Shown: piece after piece, positions 8,509 to 17,229 of the stretch
Position numbering within the stretch: the stretch's first letter is position 1
How the letters are laid out: every line of letters begins with the position of its first letter
Source: CAWIJK01 sp963836375
Lineage (GTDB): Bacteria > Actinomycetota > Acidimicrobiia > Acidimicrobiales > RAAP-2
Reading direction: 5' to 3'
Length of the DNA: 64,000 nt
NCBI GenBank assembly: GCA_963836375.1
Contig: CAWIJK010000001.1
Location: 186,001 to 250,000, forward strand
Made by a program: the position numbers and the translations under genes
Notes under the pieces: generated by a model
What the model was told of the DNA's origin: nothing
Seen by the model: the letters and a program-made list of their open reading frames with translations, nothing else
Database searches by the model: none

Positions 8509-9279
8509 TTGACCGTCACTGATCAGGGAGCCGGGACGGCTCCGGGGACCGAGCACACCCCAGCGGCCCAGGCCGTGGACCTCGTCAAGACCTACGGCAA
8601 GGGCGACGCCGCCGTCCGGGCCCTCGACGGCGTCAGCCTCGCCTTCGAGCGTGGTCGGTTCACCGCGGTGATGGGCCCGTCGGGTTCGGGCAAGTCCACC
8701 CTCATGCACTGCATGGCCGGCCTCGACACCCCGACATCGGGCCGCACGTTCGTCGGGGGCAACGAGATCGGCCTGCTCGACGACTCGGGCCTCACCCAGA
8801 TGCGCCGGGACCGGGTCGGCTTCATCTTCCAGTCGTTCAACCTCGTCCCCACCCTGTCGGCCGGTGACAACATCCGCCTTCCGTCCGACCTGGCCGGGCG
8901 CAAGGTGGACCAGGCCTGGTTCGATTTTCTCGTCGACCAGCTGGCCATCAGGGACCGCCTCGACCACCGTCCCAACGAGATGTCCGGTGGACAGCAGCAA
9001 CGGACGGCGTGCGCCAGAGCGCTCATCAACCGTCCCGACCTGATCTTCGCCGACGAACCCACCGGGAACCTCGACTCGAACGCCTCGGCAGAGATGCTTG
9101 GGTTCCTCCGCCGCTCGGTGACCGAGTTCCGCCAGTCCATCGTGATGGTCACCCACGATCCCCGGGGCGCCGCCCAGGCCGACCGGGTCGTCTTCTTGGC
9201 CGACGGGCGGATCAGCGGGGAGCTGCTCGCACCCACGGCCGACTCGATCCTCGAGCACATGAAGCGCCTCAGCGGCTGA
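8509..9279 (+). CDS. ABC transporter ATP-binding protein, LolD/MacB type
   Basis: A 256-residue ATPase of the MacB/LolD/FtsE group. Walker A is GPSGSGKST near residue 53, the Q-loop lies in FIFQSFNLVPTLSAGDN, the signature is MSGGQQQRTACARA, and Walker B is LIFADEPTGNLD, all typical of this mechanotransmission class. TTG at 8509 is preferred because the family begins only 20-30 residues before VDLVKTYGKGDAAV. Its TGA overlaps the ATG of the FtsX permease by one base, so translation is probably coupled. The pair likely moves lipids, lipoproteins or peptides or acts on the envelope; no third component is encoded nearby. Confidence 0.88.
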   Translation: MTVTDQGAGTAPGTEHTPAAQAVDLVKTYGKGDAAVRALDGVSLAFERGRFTAVMGPSGSGKSTLMHCMAGLDTPTSGRTFVGGNEIGLLDDSGLTQMRRDRVGFIFQSFNLVPTLSAGDNIRLPSDLAGRKVDQAWFDFLVDQLAIRDRLDHRPNEMSGGQQQRTACARALINRPDLIFADEPTGNLDSNASAEMLGFLRRSVTEFRQSIVMVTHDPRGAAQADRVVFLADGRISGELLAPTADSILEHMKRLSG

Positions 9280-11807
9280 TGTGGCGACCGACGATTCACG
9301 GGTTGCTGGCCCACAAGCTCCGGCTGGCCCTCACCGCGCTGGCCATCGTGCTCGGTGTGACCTTCGTCTCGGGCACACTGGTGCTGACCGACACCCTGCA
9401 CAACACCTTCACGACCCTGTTCGGTCACGTCTACGAGAACGTCGACTTCCAGGTGCGCGGGGTCGCCGCCTTCGGGACCAACGGCGGCGCCGTCCGCAAG
9501 CCGATCCCCCAGTCGCTCGTCGCCGAGGTGCGGGCCGTCCCCGGCGTGGCCGTCGCCGAGGGCAGCGTGAGCGGCTATGCCCAGTTCGTCGCCCATGACG
9601 GCAAGGCCATCACCACCGGTGGTGCCCCGACGCTCGGCTTGTCCTTCGATCCCGACGCCCGGCTGTCTTCACTCCACGTCGTCGAGGGCACCGGCCCCTC
9701 GTCGCCCGACCAGGTGGTGATGGACGCCGGCACCGCCCACAAGTACCACTTCACGGTGGGGGACCGTGTCCGGGTCCTCCTGGCTGGTCCGCCCCAGACC
9801 TTCACGATCGTCGGCATCGTCCAGTTCGGGACGGCCAACAACCTGGCCGGGGCGACGCTCGCCGGCTTCGATCTGTCCACGGCCCAGCGGCTGTTCGGCG
9901 AGGTGGGGCGCCTCGACGCCATCGACGTCGCCACGACCTCTGGGGCCGACAAGGCCCAGGTCCAACGGGCGATCGCCGCCACCCTCCCCCCCGGGGTCCA
10001 GGTCGTCACCGGCCAGACGGTGGCCAATGAGCAGACCAACGCCATCAACCAGGCATTGTCGTTCTTCTCGACCGCGCTGCTGATCTTCGCCCTGATCTCA
10101 CTGTTCGTGGGCGGTTTCACCATCTTCAACACCTTTTCGATCATCGTGGGCCAGCGGACCCGTGAGCTCGCCCTGTTGCGGATCCTCGGCGCCAGCCGCC
10201 GGCAGGTCTTCCGCTCGGTCTTGGGCGAGGCGTTCATCGTCGGGACGGTGGCATCGCTCGTCGGCCTCGGGCTGGGCGTGCTCACGGCGGTCGGACTCGA
10301 GGCCCTCCTCAAGGGCTTCGGGATCACCCTGCCCACCGGGCCGCTCGTCTTCGAGGCCCGCACCGTGGTGGTCGCCCTGGCCGTGGGGATCGGGGTGACG
10401 GTGGTCTCGGCGATCAGCCCGGCCCGCCGCGCCGTGAGGATCGCCCCGGTCGCCGCCCTCTCGGACCAGGTGTCGGGTCCGGTCGAGTCGTCGGGCCGCA
10501 GGCTCGCCCTCGGCGGCACCATCGCCGCCCTCGGGGTCCTCGTCCTGGCCTTCGGGCTCTCCAAGCCGGCGATCCAGTTCGTCGGTCTGGGTGCGGTCGC
10601 CGTCTTCATCGGCGTGGGGATGCTGGCCCCCCTGGTGGCCAGGCCGATGTCGAGCCTCCTCGGTCGGCCCCTGGCCCGGTTGCTCGGCCCGTCGGGGAGA
10701 CTCGGACGCGAGAACTCGATGCGCAGTCCCCGCCGGACCGCCCAGACGGCGTCGGCCCTGATGGTGGGGCTGGCCCTCGTGTCGACCATCGCCGTGTTCG
10801 GAGCGTCCTTGTCGAAGTCGGCGACCAGCAGCGTCGACGAGGCGGTCAGCGCCGACTACATCATCACCAGCTCCTCGCAGGGTTCGGGGGGCTTCAGCAG
10901 CTCGGTGGCCCCGGTGGCGGCGCGGATCCCGGGGGTGACAGCGGTCTCGAGCGTCTACGGGGGAGAGTTCGAGCTCGGCCAGGACCTGTCGGGATTGACC
11001 GCCGTCTCGGCCGATCACCTCCCCCAGACGGTGATCCTCCGGATGACGGCTGGAACCGGTTCGGCCGCGCTGGGCGCCGGCGAGCTCTTGATTGACACGA
11101 CCACCGCCAACACCAAACACCTCTCGGTTGGCTCGAGGATCTCGGCGAAGTTCGCCGAGACCGGTCGGACGACCATGCGCGTCGGGGGCATCTTCAAGCC
11201 CAATGCGCTCCTCGGCAGCTACCTCGTGGGTGACCGCTTCTTCCTCGCCCACTTCAACGACCCGCTACCGGTCGCCGTGCTGGTGCGGACCGCCGGTGGG
11301 GCCACGGCGGCCACCACGGCCGCGGTGAACGCCGGGCTCCGGACCTACCCGAACCTCAAGATCCAGACCCGGGCCCAGTTCGAGAAGTCCCAGCAGGCGC
11401 AGGTCAACCAGTTGCTGGGCCTGGTGTATGCCCTGCTCGGCCTGGCCATCGTCATTGCCCTCATCGGGATCGTGAACACCTTGATGCTCTCGGTCTTCGA
11501 GCGCACGCACGAGATCGGGCTCCTGCGCGCCGTGGGCATGCGACGCCGTCAGGTGCGGGCCATGATCCGCTCCGAAGCGGTGATCCTGTCGGTCCTCGGT
11601 GCGGTGATCGGCGTCGTCGTCGGGACGCTCCTGGGGATCGCCTTCGCCGACTCCTTGAAGCAGCAGGGCATCACTGACATCGTCGTCCCGGTCTCGAGCC
11701 TGATCGCCTTCGTGGTCATCGCCGCGCTGCTCGGACTGGGCGCCGCCTCGTGGCCGGCCCGCCGGGCAGCGAAGCTCGACGTCCTGGCGGCGATCGCCAC
11801 GGAGTGA
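9279..11807 (+). CDS. FtsX/MacB-family ABC permease (two FtsX domains)
   Basis: An 842-residue permease with the long-form actinobacterial layout: N-terminal TM (LALTALAIVLGVTFVSGTLV), an extracellular domain of about 220 residues, three TM helices including the FtsX signature segment RTRELALLRILGASRRQVFRSV, a linking TM pair, a second TM-plus-extracellular unit starting near MRSPRRTAQTASALMVGLAL, and a final three TM helices with RTHEIGLLRAVGMRRRQVRAM. The duplicated FtsX motif is clear. Start ATG 9279 overlaps the ATPase stop. The protein forms a mechanotransmission-type transporter with that ATPase; the substrate is unknown. Confidence 0.9.
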   Translation: MWRPTIHGLLAHKLRLALTALAIVLGVTFVSGTLVLTDTLHNTFTTLFGHVYENVDFQVRGVAAFGTNGGAVRKPIPQSLVAEVRAVPGVAVAEGSVSGYAQFVAHDGKAITTGGAPTLGLSFDPDARLSSLHVVEGTGPSSPDQVVMDAGTAHKYHFTVGDRVRVLLAGPPQTFTIVGIVQFGTANNLAGATLAGFDLSTAQRLFGEVGRLDAIDVATTSGADKAQVQRAIAATLPPGVQVVTGQTVANEQTNAINQALSFFSTALLIFALISLFVGGFTIFNTFSIIVGQRTRELALLRILGASRRQVFRSVLGEAFIVGTVASLVGLGLGVLTAVGLEALLKGFGITLPTGPLVFEARTVVVALAVGIGVTVVSAISPARRAVRIAPVAALSDQVSGPVESSGRRLALGGTIAALGVLVLAFGLSKPAIQFVGLGAVAVFIGVGMLAPLVARPMSSLLGRPLARLLGPSGRLGRENSMRSPRRTAQTASALMVGLALVSTIAVFGASLSKSATSSVDEAVSADYIITSSSQGSGGFSSSVAPVAARIPGVTAVSSVYGGEFELGQDLSGLTAVSADHLPQTVILRMTAGTGSAALGAGELLIDTTTANTKHLSVGSRISAKFAETGRTTMRVGGIFKPNALLGSYLVGDRFFLAHFNDPLPVAVLVRTAGGATAATTAAVNAGLRTYPNLKIQTRAQFEKSQQAQVNQLLGLVYALLGLAIVIALIGIVNTLMLSVFERTHEIGLLRAVGMRRRQVRAMIRSEAVILSVLGAVIGVVVGTLLGIAFADSLKQQGITDIVVPVSSLIAFVVIAALLGLGAASWPARRAAKLDVLAAIATE

Positions 11808-11810
11808 CCG

Positions 11811-11824
11811 CCTCCCCGGGGAGG
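11811..11824. terminator. Palindrome between convergent genes
   Basis: CCTCCCCGGGGAGG is a perfect 14-bp palindrome 4 bases after the FtsX stop and 11 bases before the opposing stop. A bidirectional terminator is likely. Confidence 0.5.
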
Positions 11825-11834
11825 TGGCGCCTGG

Positions 11835-12812
11835 TTACGCGCCCGGGCGGGTCGCGCCCAGCCGTCCGATGGCGTCGGCCTCGGCGTGGCGGCCGGGGCC
11901 GCGGTGAGAACCCAGGGCCGTGAGCTGCCGGAGGAGGCCGGCGGGCAACGGGGACGTCTCGGCCGGGTCGGGCGCGCTCACGCTCACCGGCGAGCCGTAG
12001 CCGGTGATGTCCACGGTGACGGTCACCGTGGCCGACCCGAGCATGGCCAGGTCGGTGCTGAGGGTGGCCGAGATCCCGAGCAGGCGGCCCGAGCCGTCGG
12101 CCCAGATCGACAGGGGCACCGTCGAGCCGAGCGCGCCGAGGGCCTTCTGGGCGGTCCCCGAGGGGAGGCCGGGCAGGGCGGCCACGGCCTGGGCCACGTT
12201 GACGTCGACCTCGGTCCCGGTGGCCGGCACCCCGTCGATCGTCGTGGGGGCCAGCGGGTGGCCGGTGGCCCCGTCGGCCTCCAGCTGCGAGACGATCGTG
12301 GCGGCGTGGGCGAGATCGTCGGCCGCCCGGGCGAACCCCTTCGAGATGCCGGCCGAGTCGGCCGACGGGACGGCGAACGAGACCCAGGGCTTGGAGCCGA
12401 GGAGACCCGAGAGCATCGGCACCGAGGCGTAGAGGGTGCCGCCGGCGAACACCAGCTGGACCCCGCTCCCGCCCGATGCGCCGGTGCCGGTCGTCGGCAG
12501 CCCGGTGACGGTGGCACTGAGCGTCCCGTCGTCGTGGGTGAAGTCGATCTGGCCGGTGCCGGTCACCTGGATCGGGGTGGTGCCGCCGGCCACCGAGACC
12601 GACAGGGAGAAGTCGGCCGAGGTCACCCCCGGGCCGCTTGGCGCCCCGGGGCCGTCGGCCGCCCCGGCCGGCGCGGCGCCAACGGCGGCGGCCAGGCCCA
12701 CCAGTCCGGCCAGCCCGGCGGCACCGAGGACCCGGCCTGCCGCGGCCCCGGGGCGCGCCCCGGCCCGCCGTCGTCGCACCGTTCCCCCTCGCGCACCGCT
12801 CGCTCTCGTCAT
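11835..12812 (-). CDS. Secreted protein, possibly LppX/LprG-like lipid-binding fold
   Basis: A 325-residue exported protein. Residues about 14-52 form an Arg-rich n-region followed by an Ala/Gly/Leu-rich hydrophobic core ending in an A-x-A type site (GAAPAGAADG); no lipobox cysteine is seen. The mature part has alternating beta-strand stretches such as SLSVSVAGGTTPIQVTGTGQ, helical central segments, then TTIDGVPATGTEVDVNVAQA, a pattern like the mycobacterial LppX/LprAFG lipid carriers and related beta-sheet secreted proteins. The last 35 residues are low complexity. It is convergent with the ABC/FtsX operon. The fold assignment is tentative; there is no functional evidence. Confidence 0.65.
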   Translation of the reverse strand: MTRASGARGGTVRRRRAGARPGAAAGRVLGAAGLAGLVGLAAAVGAAPAGAADGPGAPSGPGVTSADFSLSVSVAGGTTPIQVTGTGQIDFTHDDGTLSATVTGLPTTGTGASGGSGVQLVFAGGTLYASVPMLSGLLGSKPWVSFAVPSADSAGISKGFARAADDLAHAATIVSQLEADGATGHPLAPTTIDGVPATGTEVDVNVAQAVAALPGLPSGTAQKALGALGSTVPLSIWADGSGRLLGISATLSTDLAMLGSATVTVTVDITGYGSPVSVSAPDPAETSPLPAGLLRQLTALGSHRGPGRHAEADAIGRLGATRPGA

Positions 12813-12911
12813 CGGCTCCCGTGGCCCCGGTTGTCCACGCTAGGGCACCGGCCCCGGCGGGAACCGGTCACCGCGCTGGGCGGGGACCGGCCGGCGGCGG
12901 TGATCCTCACG

Positions 12912-15900
12912 TCAGCGGAAGTCACGCGAGGCGGGGACGGGCGCCCCGAGCCTGAGGGCCTCCACCCGCTCGGCGGTCAGGCTGACCGCGTCTTGGCCGA
13001 GCTCCAGGCGCCCCCGAACCACCAGCACCGGGGCGTGCCGGGCCACCGTCCGCCAGCGGGCCCAGGCCCCCCGGGAGAAGACCACGTTCACGTGGCCCGT
13101 CTCGTCCTCGAGGTTCACGAACACCGCCCCGCGCGCCGTCTCGGGGTGCTGGCGGTGGGTGACCACCCCGGCCACCAGCACCCGGGAGCCGTCGGCCTGG
13201 GCACCGAGCCCCGCCGCCGGCACCACCCCCAGACCGTCGAGGGTGGGGCGGGCCAGCTCGATGGCCGTCCGCTCCGGGGCCAGGCCCAGCGCCCACAGGT
13301 CGTCGCCCACCGTGTCGAACGGCGTGGGCTCGGGGAGGGGTGGGGCCTCGGTCCCCACCACGATGCCCGGGAGGCGCTCGGGGGTCCCCTGGGCGGCCGC
13401 CCCGGCCGCCCAGAGCAGGCGGCGGCGCTCGACCGACTCGGCGCCGTCCCCCCGAGGCGGGCACCGGGCCGGGGGGTCCAACGCGCCGGCGGCGGCCAGG
13501 GCCTCGAGCTGGGCCCGGGTCACCCCGGCCCGGCGCACCAGATCCTCCTGGCTGCGCCAGGGACGCCCGGCGGCGATCCGCTCGGCCACCGCCTCGGCCA
13601 GCCCGCGCACCCCGGCCAGCCCCAGGCGCAGGGCCGGGTGGTCGGCCGGGCCGCCGGGTCCCTCGAGCGAGGCGGCGGCGGCGCTCGCCCCCACGTGGGG
13701 GCGGCGCACCGTCACCCCGTGGCGCTTGGCGTCAGCCACCAGGCTCTGGGGGGACCAGAAGCCCATGGGCTGGGCGTTGAGCAGCCCGGCGAAGAAGGCC
13801 GCCGGGTAGTGGAGCTTCAGCCAGGCCGACGAGTAGACGAGATGGGCGAAGGACACCGAGTGGGACTCGGGGAAGCCGAAGTTGGCGAAAGCGGCGAGGG
13901 CCCGGTAGACGGCGTCCGCCTTCTCCCCGGTGATGCCCCGGGTGGCCATGCCGGCGTAGAGGCGATCGCGTAGCCGGGCCATCCGGACGGCCGAGCGCTT
14001 GGCCGCCATGGCCTGGCGCAGCTCGTCCGCCTCCGCCGGGCTGAACCCGGCGATGGCCACCGCCATCTCCATGAGCTGCTCTTGGAACAGCGGGACCCCG
14101 AGCGTGCGCCCGAGGATCGGCTCGAGCAGCGGGTGCAGGTAGGTGACGGGCTCGAGGCCGCGCCGGCGGCGGATGTAGGGGTTGACCGCGTTGCCCTGGA
14201 TGGGGCCGGGGCGGATCAGCGCCACCTCGATCACCAGGTCGTAGAAGCAGCGGGGACGCACCCGGGGCAAGGTGGCCATCTGGGCCCGGCTCTCGACCTG
14301 GAAGACCCCGACCGTGTCGGCCGCACAGAGGCGGTCGTAGACCTCGGGCTCTTGGGGCAGGGCGCCCAGGTCGACGGTCACCCCGTGGTGGTCCCCCACC
14401 AGGTCGACCGTCCGGTGGAGGGCCTCGAGCATGCCCAGGCCGAGCAGGTCGAACTTCACCAGGCCGATGGCCGCGCCGTCGTCTTTGTCCCACTGCAGCA
14501 CCGTGCGGCCCGGCATGCGCCCCCACTCGACCGGGCAGACCTCCACCACCGGGCGGTCGCAGATGACCATGCCGGCCGAGTGGATGCCGAGATGGCGGGG
14601 GCGGCCCAGGGCCTCGGTGGCCAGCTCGGCGACGAGGGGCGGGAGGGACCCGGCCGGGCCGCCGGCCGGGGCCGGGTCCGCCGGGATCACCGACCCGCCC
14701 GCCCGGTGCCCGACGTCGATGCCGCCGGCCCAGGCGTCCACCTGCTCGACCGAGTAGCCGAGCGCCTTGCCGATGTCGCGCACGGCCGAACGCGGGCGGT
14801 AGGTGATGACGTTGGCCACCTGGGCGGCATGGCGGCGGCCGTAGCGCTCGTAGACGTACTGGATGACCTCCTCCCGCCGGCCCGACTCGATGTCCACGTC
14901 GATGTCGGGCGGCCCGTCGCGGCCCGGTGACAAGAACCGCTCGAAGAGGAGGCCGAGCGAGACGGCGTCGACGTTGGTGACGCCCAGGGCATAGCAGACG
15001 GCCGAATTGGCCGCCGAGCCGCGGCCCTGGCAGTAGATGTCCAGCCGGCGGCAGACCTCGGCGATGTCCCAGACCACGAGGAAGTACCCGGCGAAGCCGA
15101 GGACGTCGATGACCGACAGCTCGTGGTCGATCTGGGCCCAGGCCCCCGGCACCGTCTCGGCCCCCCGTCGCCCGTAACGCCGGGTGGCCCCCTCCTCCAC
15201 CAGCCGGCGCAGGTACCCCTGCTCGTCATAGCCCTCGGGCACCGGGAAGTCGGGCAGCCGGGGGGCGACCAGCCGCAGGTCGAACGCGCAGGCCTCACCC
15301 AGGGCGCCCGCCCGCTCAACCACGCCGGGCCAGCGGGCGAAGCGCCGGGACTGCTCGCCCCCCGAGCGCAGGCAGGCCGAGGGGGCGGCCGGCAGCCACC
15401 CCTCCAGCTCGGCCAGGGGGCGCCGGGCCCGGACCGCGGCGAGGGTGGCGGCCAGCCGGTGACCGGCCGGGGTGGCGTAGTGGACGTTGTTGGTGGCCAC
15501 CGCGTCCACCCCGGCGTGGGCGGCGAGCAACGCCAGCGCGTCGTTGCGCGCCGCGTCGAGGGGGTCCCCGTGGTCCCACAGCTCCACCGCCAGGGCGTCG
15601 CGGCCGAAGGCGGCGACGAGACGGTCCAGCTGGCGCCGGGCGGCGGTGGGCCCCTCGCCCACCAGCGCGGCGGGCACCGCCCCCTTGCGGCACCCGGTCA
15701 GCACCACCCAGTGCCCGTCGTGGGCCGCCGCCAGCTCGGCCAGGGTGAAGACCGGCCGTCCCTTCTCCCCTCCGGCCAGGTGACCGTCGGCCAGGACGGT
15801 GGAGAGGCGGGCGTAGCCCTCGGGGTCGCGGGCCAAGAGCACCAGGTGGGCCCCGGTCGGATCGGGCTCGCCCGTGCGGGACCCGGCCGGGGCCAGGGCC

Positions 15901-16085
15901 ACCTCGGCGCCGAAGACGGTCGGGACCCCGAGGGCCCGGGCCGCCTCGGCGAAGCGGACGACCCCGTACAGGCCGTGGTGGTCGGTGAGCGCCACGGCGC
16001 GCAGACCGAGGCGGTGGGCCTCGACCACCAGCTCCTCGGGGTCGCTGGCGCCGTCCAAGAAGCTGAAGTCCGAGTGGACATGCAG
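12912..16085 (-). CDS. dnaE2: Error-prone DNA polymerase DnaE2 (ImuC)
   Basis: A C-family polymerase of about 1057 residues, the catalytic part of the ImuA'-ImuB-DnaE2 mutasome used in SOS mutagenesis. It has the PHP domain (LHVHSDFSFLDGAS then ALTDHHGLYGVVRFAE), the polymerase core with PPDIDVDIESGRR carrying catalytic aspartates, a helix-hairpin-helix region, and a C-terminal OB fold (LVAGVVTHRQHP); it ends SRDFR as relatives do. The start is a problem: the frame is open from a TGA about 70 bases upstream, but the first ATG/GTG/TTG is TTG at 16058, which would delete the first PHP metal-binding motif. CTG at 16085 is used here as the only near-cognate codon keeping that motif. The frame overlaps the imuB end. 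Confidence 0.85.
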   Translation of the reverse strand: MHVHSDFSFLDGASDPEELVVEAHRLGLRAVALTDHHGLYGVVRFAEAARALGVPTVFGAEVALAPAGSRTGEPDPTGAHLVLLARDPEGYARLSTVLADGHLAGGEKGRPVFTLAELAAAHDGHWVVLTGCRKGAVPAALVGEGPTAARRQLDRLVAAFGRDALAVELWDHGDPLDAARNDALALLAAHAGVDAVATNNVHYATPAGHRLAATLAAVRARRPLAELEGWLPAAPSACLRSGGEQSRRFARWPGVVERAGALGEACAFDLRLVAPRLPDFPVPEGYDEQGYLRRLVEEGATRRYGRRGAETVPGAWAQIDHELSVIDVLGFAGYFLVVWDIAEVCRRLDIYCQGRGSAANSAVCYALGVTNVDAVSLGLLFERFLSPGRDGPPDIDVDIESGRREEVIQYVYERYGRRHAAQVANVITYRPRSAVRDIGKALGYSVEQVDAWAGGIDVGHRAGGSVIPADPAPAGGPAGSLPPLVAELATEALGRPRHLGIHSAGMVICDRPVVEVCPVEWGRMPGRTVLQWDKDDGAAIGLVKFDLLGLGMLEALHRTVDLVGDHHGVTVDLGALPQEPEVYDRLCAADTVGVFQVESRAQMATLPRVRPRCFYDLVIEVALIRPGPIQGNAVNPYIRRRRGLEPVTYLHPLLEPILGRTLGVPLFQEQLMEMAVAIAGFSPAEADELRQAMAAKRSAVRMARLRDRLYAGMATRGITGEKADAVYRALAAFANFGFPESHSVSFAHLVYSSAWLKLHYPAAFFAGLLNAQPMGFWSPQSLVADAKRHGVTVRRPHVGASAAAASLEGPGGPADHPALRLGLAGVRGLAEAVAERIAAGRPWRSQEDLVRRAGVTRAQLEALAAAGALDPPARCPPRGDGAESVERRRLLWAAGAAAQGTPERLPGIVVGTEAPPLPEPTPFDTVGDDLWALGLAPERTAIELARPTLDGLGVVPAAGLGAQADGSRVLVAGVVTHRQHPETARGAVFVNLEDETGHVNVVFSRGAWARWRTVARHAPVLVVRGRLELGQDAVSLTAERVEALRLGAPVPASRDFR

Positions 16086-16107
16086 CTCGGCATAGGGGGC
16101 GCCCGAC

Positions 16108-17229
16108 TCAGTCGTAGCTCGCCTCCATCCACCAGCGCTCCGCCTCGGCGGTCAACAAGAGGGCGGCGCCCCCTCTCACCACGACCTGCAGCCGGGCCTG
16201 CCGGCGCCGCGTCGACCACCACCGCTCGGACACCGGCCAGGGCCCGGCGAAGGCCTCCACGTCGCGCCACGGACCCCCGCCGACCGACAGGCGGGCCGGG
16301 GCGGCCGTGAGCAGCCCGCGTCCGGTGACCCGCACCGGGCGAGCCGAGGCGTCGACGACCTCGGCGGCGGCCGGCGCACCGAGGACCGCGACGGGCGACG
16401 GCGACGGCAGCCGGCCGGGCCAGGGGGCGGCCGCCGGTCCCCCGGCCCCGTCGGCGTGGGGGTCCGCCTCCCGGCTGCCCCAGGGCACGAGACGGGCCCG
16501 CTCGGCCGGCCCCCGCCCACCGCACAGGCGCCCCACCACCACGGCCCCCGCCCCCAGGCGCTGCTGGACCCGGGCGAACGAGCGGGCCGCCCGGGCGTCG
16601 GCGGCCGAGGTCCCGCCGAAGAAGCCGGGCTGGCGTGGGCCCTCGGTCACCTCCCCCCGGGCCACCCGCAGGCGCCTGGTGATCCCGGCGTCGCGCAGCC
16701 CGGCCAGCTCGCCCGCCTCCCCCCGGGCCACCCGGTGGCAGGCGGCGGCGTCCGACCCGAAGCGGGCCGACACCTCGCGCCCCCCGAGGGCGGCGAACTG
16801 GCCGAGGGTGTGGACCCCGAGGCGCCCCAGGGTGACCGCGAGGTCCGGACGGCGGAGCACCGCGGCCGACCAGGGGGCGAGGAAGTCGGCGGTGCCGCCG
16901 GGTTCGACGACCACGTCGGCCCGGGCCGCCAGCAGCGCCGCGAAGAGGCCGTCGGCCACCCCGACCCGCACCGCCTCGGTGCTGCCCAGCACCTGGGCGA
17001 CCGCGGCGGCCAGCTTGTCGACCACCGCCGGCTCACCGCCGAAGAGTCGGGCCGGCCCGCGCGCCGGCAGGGTGCACACCCCCAGGCTGGCCGGCTCCAC
17101 CCAGGGGCAGAAGGCCTCCGCCGCCGCCAGAACGGCCAGGAACTGGCGTGCCTCCTCCCCCCGCTCACCCTCCGCCACCAGGGTGGGGCACCACACCACG
17201 ACCAGCCGTTCCACGCCCTCCCCCGTCAC
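16108..17229 (-). CDS. imuB: ImuB-like Y-family polymerase homologue, shortened
   Basis: A 373-residue ImuB-type protein, the beta-clamp-linked scaffold of the mutasome, which in this family is a catalytically inactive Y-family polymerase. Recognised segments are ERLVVVWCPT at the N-terminus, LGVCTLPARGPARLFGGE, VGVADGLFAALLAAR, LGVHTLGQFAALGGREVSAR (helix-hairpin-helix), and the C-terminal block GGRGPAERARLVPWGS to WWMEASYD. Typical actinobacterial ImuB is about 500 residues. Here the stretch after WCPT and most of the little-finger region between VARGEAGE and PGFFGGTSAAD look missing. GTG at 17229 overlaps the imuA' stop by four bases (GTGA). The stop lies just before the dnaE2 coding region. 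Confidence 0.82.
   Translation of the reverse strand: MTGEGVERLVVVWCPTLVAEGERGEEARQFLAVLAAAEAFCPWVEPASLGVCTLPARGPARLFGGEPAVVDKLAAAVAQVLGSTEAVRVGVADGLFAALLAARADVVVEPGGTADFLAPWSAAVLRRPDLAVTLGRLGVHTLGQFAALGGREVSARFGSDAAACHRVARGEAGELAGLRDAGITRRLRVARGEVTEGPRQPGFFGGTSAADARAARSFARVQQRLGAGAVVVGRLCGGRGPAERARLVPWGSREADPHADGAGGPAAAPWPGRLPSPSPVAVLGAPAAAEVVDASARPVRVTGRGLLTAAPARLSVGGGPWRDVEAFAGPWPVSERWWSTRRRQARLQVVVRGGAALLLTAEAERWWMEASYD

Noticed and set aside
16058..16110. dnaE2 as a pseudogene
   Set aside because: Apart from the start problem, the polymerase is intact to its usual SRDFR end with catalytic aspartates, so an unusual start or an assembly error is more likely than decay.
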